From Epichloe hybrida (lineage: Eukaryota; Ascomycota; Sordariomycetes; Hypocreales; Clavicipitaceae): a DNA stretch of 64,000 bases. The notes under the pieces are model-generated. The model worked only from the letters and a program-made list of their open reading frames with translations. It searched no databases and was not told where the DNA came from. The stretch is from positions 496,001-560,000 of the forward strand of contig JAFEKR010000016.1 of the NCBI GenBank assembly GCA_019022495.1, read 5' to 3'. Shown here one piece after another: positions 58,453 to 64,000 of the stretch; the stretch's first letter is position 1; every line of letters starts with the position of its first letter. A program made the translations under genes and the position numbers.

Positions 58453-59634
58453 TTACGCACCAGCTTCGATTTGCTCTTCCCATACGCCATACTGGTAGTC
58501 TACTAGGCCGTGGCGCTCGACCCCATCGCACAGTCGGACGAGCTCATCACCCATCTTCTGGACGGTTTCTTCGGTCATGAGTCTCTGTGATCGCGAGACT
58601 TGCTCCCCGGATGTCATGAGCTCTTTCTGCTGAAAGGCAAGGGCTAGCCAAGCATGGTTGAAGTCGTTCCAGAGTCTGAGCCGGTCTTCGTGCAGGGCTG
58701 AGTTGTCCTGATGTAAGCCTGAGTACTGTCTGATTAGTTCCAACGTACTCTCTTTCTCTCTCCCCGTTTATCACCATGTTTCTTTTGGGGTCACAAAGAA
58801 ATTCTAATGCCTTCAGGGATTCTTACCCAGCTCCACTACCTGTGACAACATCCAGGTAGATATTCCCAATAGAGTTCCTGAAGCCCTTTCCAGCTGGCCT
58901 ACGGAAATATCCTGGAAGACCATGCCCAGCTGTTGTCGGAAGTTTTCCCATTTCTCCAAAGCCGCATCTTCGTCGGAGGTAAAGTCTCGGGTTTCCGGAG
59001 CGCCAGGGTGTGAACTGCTCGGTTGCTGCTGGTGGTGCAGTTCGTTGACGCCGGACATGGTCCTTGAATATGGCATGCTAGGGTTCTGCTGATGGTGCTG
59101 ATAGACGTTGGGCGAGCTGCTCGAGCCGTGATCTGATGCCTGCAATGGCGTTGCAGTGTTGCCAGCTGCCTCTGAGGTGAAGTAGGGTGACGAGACGTCG
59201 GCGGGCATTATCTGCATTGCTGCATGCTGCCGCGGTGTGAATTGCTGCGTGTCATAGACGGATTGTTGTGCTGCCGTATGTGGGACGTTGTACATCATCA
59301 TGCTCGTACTATAGCTGCCCATTGCTGGTGCTGGCGCAGGGTTTCGCGTTTCGCTTCCATAGTCGGTTCCGTATGCTAGCAAGGTGGTAGACATTGTTGG
59401 CGCAGAAAACCCAGACGAAGAGTCCTGATAGTAGTTGCTGTAATTACCGGACACTCCCATGCTTCTCGGGGTTGAGGTAGATAGATCCAGAGGTGCCGGA
59501 CGGTATCTTTGTGTAGTACTGCCAGCAATTGAGCCTTCTTGTGTTGCCGGAATTTGCGGCGGATATTTTGATTGTGAGGCCTGGTGAGCAGCTGAATGTT
59601 CGCTTCGCCCCTCGCCTCGGCGAGGATGGTCCAT
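58453..59634 (-). CDS. Uncharacterised Ser/Gln-rich protein with conserved C-terminal helix region
   Basis: Two exons on the minus strand, 59634-58827 and 58718-58453 (1074 nt, 357 residues). Residues 1-210 are low-complexity, rich in Ser, Thr, Gln, His and Tyr, like an activation or intrinsically disordered region. The rest is conserved-looking and helical ('DAALEKWENFRQQLGMVFQD', 'GTLLGISTWMLSQVVELG'), continuing after the splice with 'SALHEDRLRLWNDFNHAWLA'. I recall similar 'hypothetical proteins' in Sordariomycetes but no named function. Its 4.4-kb gene-free upstream region would suit a developmentally regulated gene. A further short 3' exon is possible (GTGCGTAA near the stop). Confidence 0.75.
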
Positions 59635-61314
59635 ACCACGGAGTCAGGACTCTCTATTCAGTCCTGTTCAATACGTCCTCGGGTTATAGATGTACACTAT
59701 GCTGCAGGGGAAAAGATGCAACGTGATCCCAACAACAACTCGACGGAAGTAGACGCGCACAATGGGCCGACTTATTCTTGAATGGCGATACCAATCCTGT
59801 AGTGTGGCCGTTGTGTGCAATGTGTGACTAACCTGATACCACCAAGACATCAGGCGCTGAGATGAAAATTGATTCTCTACCAGGATAAGACGCGAAACTC
59901 AACTGAATGTTGGATTCTCAACCCCAGTCCCGTAGGTGATGCGTACTCGCAGAGAGCTTGATGTATTCCAACGTTTCGAGAGATACTTCCGAGTCGTGTG
60001 AGAAAACAAATGACGTTACAGTCTTCTTGCTGTTTCTGGAAAAACTCTAGGAGCATAGTTGTAGTGTAGCCCAAGGGGTCATGTTATGTCAATGCCTTCG
60101 ACGGTGAGGGTGCTGTCAAGATAGGCTCGAGTTTGCCTTGGCCGCTTTTTTTTTTTTTTTTTTTCTAGTTCGTGCCTAGAGAATACCTTGCAAATTCATG
60201 CCCTGGTTTGCAGACTGCAAAGAGGCAACAGAGTCTCAGGAACGGATTCCAAGCTGCAATTTCAAAGGCCTCGCGGTAGCACGCCGAAGTAGGGTGGTAC
60301 TATTCGAAAAGTACGAGGCTGCGAGCACAGCCTTGACGACTCGTGCTTAATATCAGTATTTCGGAGGGTTTATTAGTCCCGGTCCCTAGCATGATAGTCC
60401 CTTCCCCCTGCAAGCTGCCCGATCTGCTAGGGTTGTTGCAAGACGACACTAGGGCGAAGCCAGACCGAGTCAGTGTTCAGACGCAACGTCTTTGGTATCG
60501 GAGCCCGAAGAGGAGTTGTCAGTAAGTGTGATGCTCGAAGTACGGCTCAGGCGGACTTGTTCGACAGGAAAGGGACCAAAGGACAAAGGCGGGCAAAATG
60601 GCAACTGAGATACTGGCGCATTGACAACATGAAGGATGTGGTTGGGGTCTTATACATCATACATCAGATTGACCGTTCCACCGGCTTGGGCCCACGCTAA
60701 CAGCCGGGCAAGAGACCAAGACATCAGGTAGGTGTATGTGACATTTCACTATACTCTTATGGGTGCATAGAGTGTGCCATACTTTGGAGGGCTGAGAGCT
60801 CTGGGTGCTCCGTACTCGACAGGATGGACTGGTATGGCGACCCAGACTGGCCCAGACATAATCGCAAGGGCACGGATAACACACCACGGCCTAGGTGGGA
60901 TGATTGATCCAGATTGTGACCCAGTAAGTGCACTGGGCGAGCTCTAACTAGAGTCCGGGACAGGTAAAACAAACAGGAAGAAGGTATGGCCGACATCGTG
61001 TGGACGGGCGGAAGTTGGCAATATACAACCAACTAAAGCGACCAACACGAGATAGTTTGATGGTTGCAGCAACAAACTCAACAGCAAATACCGTGTGGGC
61101 TGCTTTCCACGGGCCACGAGATTCACCGCACGATCCCATCGTGGCAGGAGAAATGATGGGCGGCAAGGTAAGAACAGCAAAGCGGACGTCTGGGGGCCAG
61201 ACACATTGTGGCTTGCGGTGGGCACGTTGGGAAGAGTGAAGAGAAGAGGATGGAGGTGAAGAGCGCGTCAAAGTGCTGCCGGTCAGTTGACGCGCCCGAT
61301 CCGGTCTCTACTCA

Positions 61315-61353
61315 TGCCCAGGAATCACGTCCAGGAATCATGCCCAGGAATCA
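61315..61353. repeat. Short tandem repeat, CCAGGAATCA unit
   Basis: Three imperfect copies, 13-14 b apart. Confidence 0.8.
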
Positions 61354-62490
61354 AGACAAACTTGGAGAATGCGTTGTTATTATCTCGTTGATTGTTAGCA
61401 AACATGTAGCGCACGAAAGCTTTGCAGCAAGTGTCTTCCCAGACAAACCCATTCGAACTTGTCTATGCCTGAAATTGGCAGCTTCGCGGTACAGGAATGA
61501 AAATTTCTCTGCGCAGATGAACATCACTAAGCATGCCCTACACAACTATTGGTACAGCAACTAATGCAAATGCTTACAACAGCTAGGAAGTGCATTGGAC
61601 AGATGACACGGATCGAGCTGTCCTTTGTCTTATTCAAAAGGCGACAGCCGGCGCCGATCAACACCCCGGAGCGTGGCCCTCACTGCTCAAGGCCAAGCTT
61701 GTCGTGAAGCTGCCGAACAGCCGCACGGTGGATAACATCCGAGCAAGCGCGGCCCTGCCACGGACTAGCGCGGAGAGTCTGGCCCGATGTAAAGAAGGGA
61801 AGACGAAGGAAAGAATAAGTGCCGGGATTGACAATCGATCATCGAACATGACAGGCCATCGTTGGAGGGAGATGTTCGAGCATTGTTTATCAGAGAGATC
61901 ATTCGTTTGTCCAGCTGCCTCCCGGTTGTATCAACACCGAGCTTACATAGAAACAACGAAGTACAACGTATGAGGACTCTTGGTACATCTACCAGATGTG
62001 AAAGTGGATCGCATATCTCGTTTGCTTTTGCTCGATCTGAGACATGGCCATCGATCCAAGTGTTGGAGGGTTGAATGAGTTGCCCTTGATGACGTGGAGG
62101 GGCTGCTCTCCTGCCCTACTCTTTCTCAAAAGTGGCAACGTGCAAATTGCGTCTGCTTCCTACCGAACGTAAAAAAAAATGAGAGAGAAAAGGATGAACC
62201 ACAGCCAAAGGTCAGCTACTTCATGCATGTTTGGCTGTTAAGCTATCTCTTGTTTTGCCTCCGTTCACTGAGCACGATCCAGCGGGATGGCGGTTTGGAA
62301 GAGCTCATTCCAGCGGGGTTCGGCCGTAGGCAGGACGTGCATGTTTAACCAGCGAGCTAGAGTGCCTGACTTGGTTCATGAGAGAGAGCAACTGATCAAC
62401 TTATTCGCGTGTCTTCATGTGGAAAGTGGGTGAAGATTCTGGACGGCGGCGAATCGAGAAAATGCCTGATCAGGAGATTTCTCTGGTTGC

Positions 62491-62533
62491 CAGCTGTCCC
62501 AGCTGTCCCAGCTGTCCCAGCCGTAGTCCCAGC
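62491..62533. repeat. Short tandem repeat, 9-bp unit CAGCTGTCC
   Basis: Three exact copies and one diverged copy; each contains the palindrome CAGCTG (E-box). Confidence 0.85.
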
Positions 62534-63891
62534 CACCCTGCACGGGAAACCAACGTCGTGGCGGCTGGCAGACTTTGCGTCCCCACATCCACGTTGTTCT
62601 CATCAAATTTCATCTTTCATCTTCCGTCTTGCTATTTGTCCCCTCATCTTTGCCGTATTACGCGACCTTGTCCCGAGACTGGCTCCCTACGAAGAGGCTC
62701 CGACGCCAAAAATCATGATATAAATGATTGAACTATCTAATGAACTAATTAGGAGTTTTCTGAAATTATACAAGCGCCTAAAACTTTCCTTCCCAGCCTC
62801 TTTGTGTCACGACTATTTATGCAAAACATTGCTGCAGATGCCACAGTGCCCAGTCACAATGTATTAGATCATCATGCCAGGCGCCGGGCTTTTCAGGGAG
62901 CTTAGAGCCACTCGATCACGCCGATTGACGGGCCACAGCTAAGCGATTTTGGGCATCCTTCCAACAAGAAGACATGCCGGGCATTGTACCAGCGTGTCAG
63001 AACCGAATCAGTACGGAGACTTCACACAGCAGCTGTGTGAGTGGATCAATTGGACAGCTATCAGAACATGCAGCTAACCGCCGATACTTGACTACCGACG
63101 CTCTTTTTTGCATTTTGGGGGTTCTCGAACCGACAGATCGGCATTGTCGGCCCCTTTCAGCCCCGTAGATTGCAAAGCGGCGGCGTACATATTTAGAGAT
63201 CCGTCCCAAGACAGCACCCTTATATAGTGTTTATTTTTTCTCGATAAATAGACCTCGGTCGAAAAACTCGAAAAGCCAATCTCTTGGCATAGGCTTTCAA
63301 AGCAGTTTCAGCGGAACGGCTCATTCGACAGTCAAGATACGTGCCATTGGAATAAGCCACACACATGGCATGTTTTGCCCTGACTCTAAAACTAACATGG
63401 TAATCCAGGCTCTTAACGAATTCTGTAATATATTGCTTCGAAAACACGCCCGAGGACCCAGTGTGTCCGAAGCTACCGATAGCTGATTGGTTGAAGTCGT
63501 TTCCTATTGGAGTTACTCCCGCCCATATTTGCCTTCAAATTTGAACATTTGCACACGTTATTATATGAAGCCCCACGAGCGCATTGATGGCTTCCCCCCT
63601 CCCTTCTTTGCAGAAGAAGAGACTTGGTCTGTCTGAATCGAATCGGGCCCCAACAAATTTTACGGAAACCAAATGGGCAGAAAAAATTCCCCCAGGCGTT
63701 ACTCACCCATGTTGTTTATTCCATAAACCATCGCTGACAGACGGGTCGCAGACCGAGCCTGTTCACGAACTCCGTCGAGTTTCACGAATGCTGTATGGGG
63801 CAGAACTTTATGCCTACGATGGAACTACCAACCATCGATACCTAGGAAGAACGATTGATGATTGTTTAAGGATAGTTCTTGGCATTGTGTA

Positions 63892-63918
63892 CACGATGCA
63901 CGATGCACGATGCACGAG
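63892..63918. repeat. Short tandem repeat, 8-bp unit ACGATGC(A)
   Basis: Three direct copies of ACGATGCA, the last changed to GCACGAGG. Confidence 0.8.
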
Positions 63919-64000
63919 GCCGAGCTGAGCTTCAGTCGCTCCGCTTCCGAGTGGTTTCATTGACCATTACAGCCGACACAGATGCTCGAATTGGCGCATT

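Larger units (their letters stand above)
59635..64000. other. Gene-free 4.4-kb right end
   Basis: I see no coding gene on either strand: open frames are short, lack motifs, and do not join by splicing. Visible elements are a T run of about 18 near 60147-60164, three CCCAGGAATCA-type copies at 61315-61353, CAGCTGTCC repeats at 62491-62533, and CGATGCA repeats at 63892-63918. It may be an extended promoter of the 59634 gene plus a neighbour's flank. Confidence 0.5.

Noticed and set aside
61590..61973. 127-codon frame in the gene-free right end
   Set aside because: Opens with a GTG; the only ATG is near its end; no homology recognised and no splice partners.

Overview
The window is nuclear DNA of a filamentous ascomycete, most likely a hypocrealean Sordariomycete. 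The genes carry many short GT-AG introns (about 50-100 b, except one of about 200 b in the asparaginase). They encode typical fungal families (UstYa/DUF3328, AsaB/CmcJ-like oxygenase, fungal ABCC transporter, septin, Epl1, calcineurin B). An enterotoxin-A-type ADP-ribosyltransferase is a family expanded in insect-associated Hypocreales. I assembled exons by hand. For the intact multi-exon genes (except the ADP-ribosyltransferase) the spliced lengths are multiples of three and the joins restore family motifs.

Accessory half, about 1-23 kb. A compact block holds a POT/PTR2 peptide transporter (1195-3652, +), a UstYa-family DUF3328 protein (4123-5215, -), a divergently transcribed 73-residue secreted peptide (5523-5808, +) and a 1428-residue ABCC exporter with 15 exons (6535-11831, +). 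Together they look like a small specialised-metabolite or modified-peptide locus. Its three promoter regions share the 9-mer TACTCCGTA. Next come a small ORF (12040-12393, -), an ADP-ribosyltransferase toxin-like gene with an unresolved frame change near its start (13423-15692, +), two APH-type small-molecule kinases pointing at each other (16013-17486 + and 19607-21206 -), a decayed protein-kinase pseudogene between them, several tandem repeats, and a roughly 1-kb imperfect palindrome (about 21732-22749).

Core half, about 23.7-59.6 kb. This part is dense and conserved: PWP2 (ribosome biogenesis), a CDC11/AspA-class septin, a mitochondrial PDK/BCKD kinase with an apparent 1-base frameshift near its end, UBP15/USP7, asparaginase with C-terminal ankyrin repeats, BUR1/CDK9 kinase, a two-helix membrane protein, an acidic protein, an AsaB/CmcJ-like oxygenase, AMPK beta subunit, KAE1, EPL1, calcineurin B, and an uncharacterised Gln/Ser-rich protein.

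The last 4.4 kb (59635-64000) has no gene I can support, only short tandem repeats and homopolymers. I found no tRNA, rRNA or CRISPR array.
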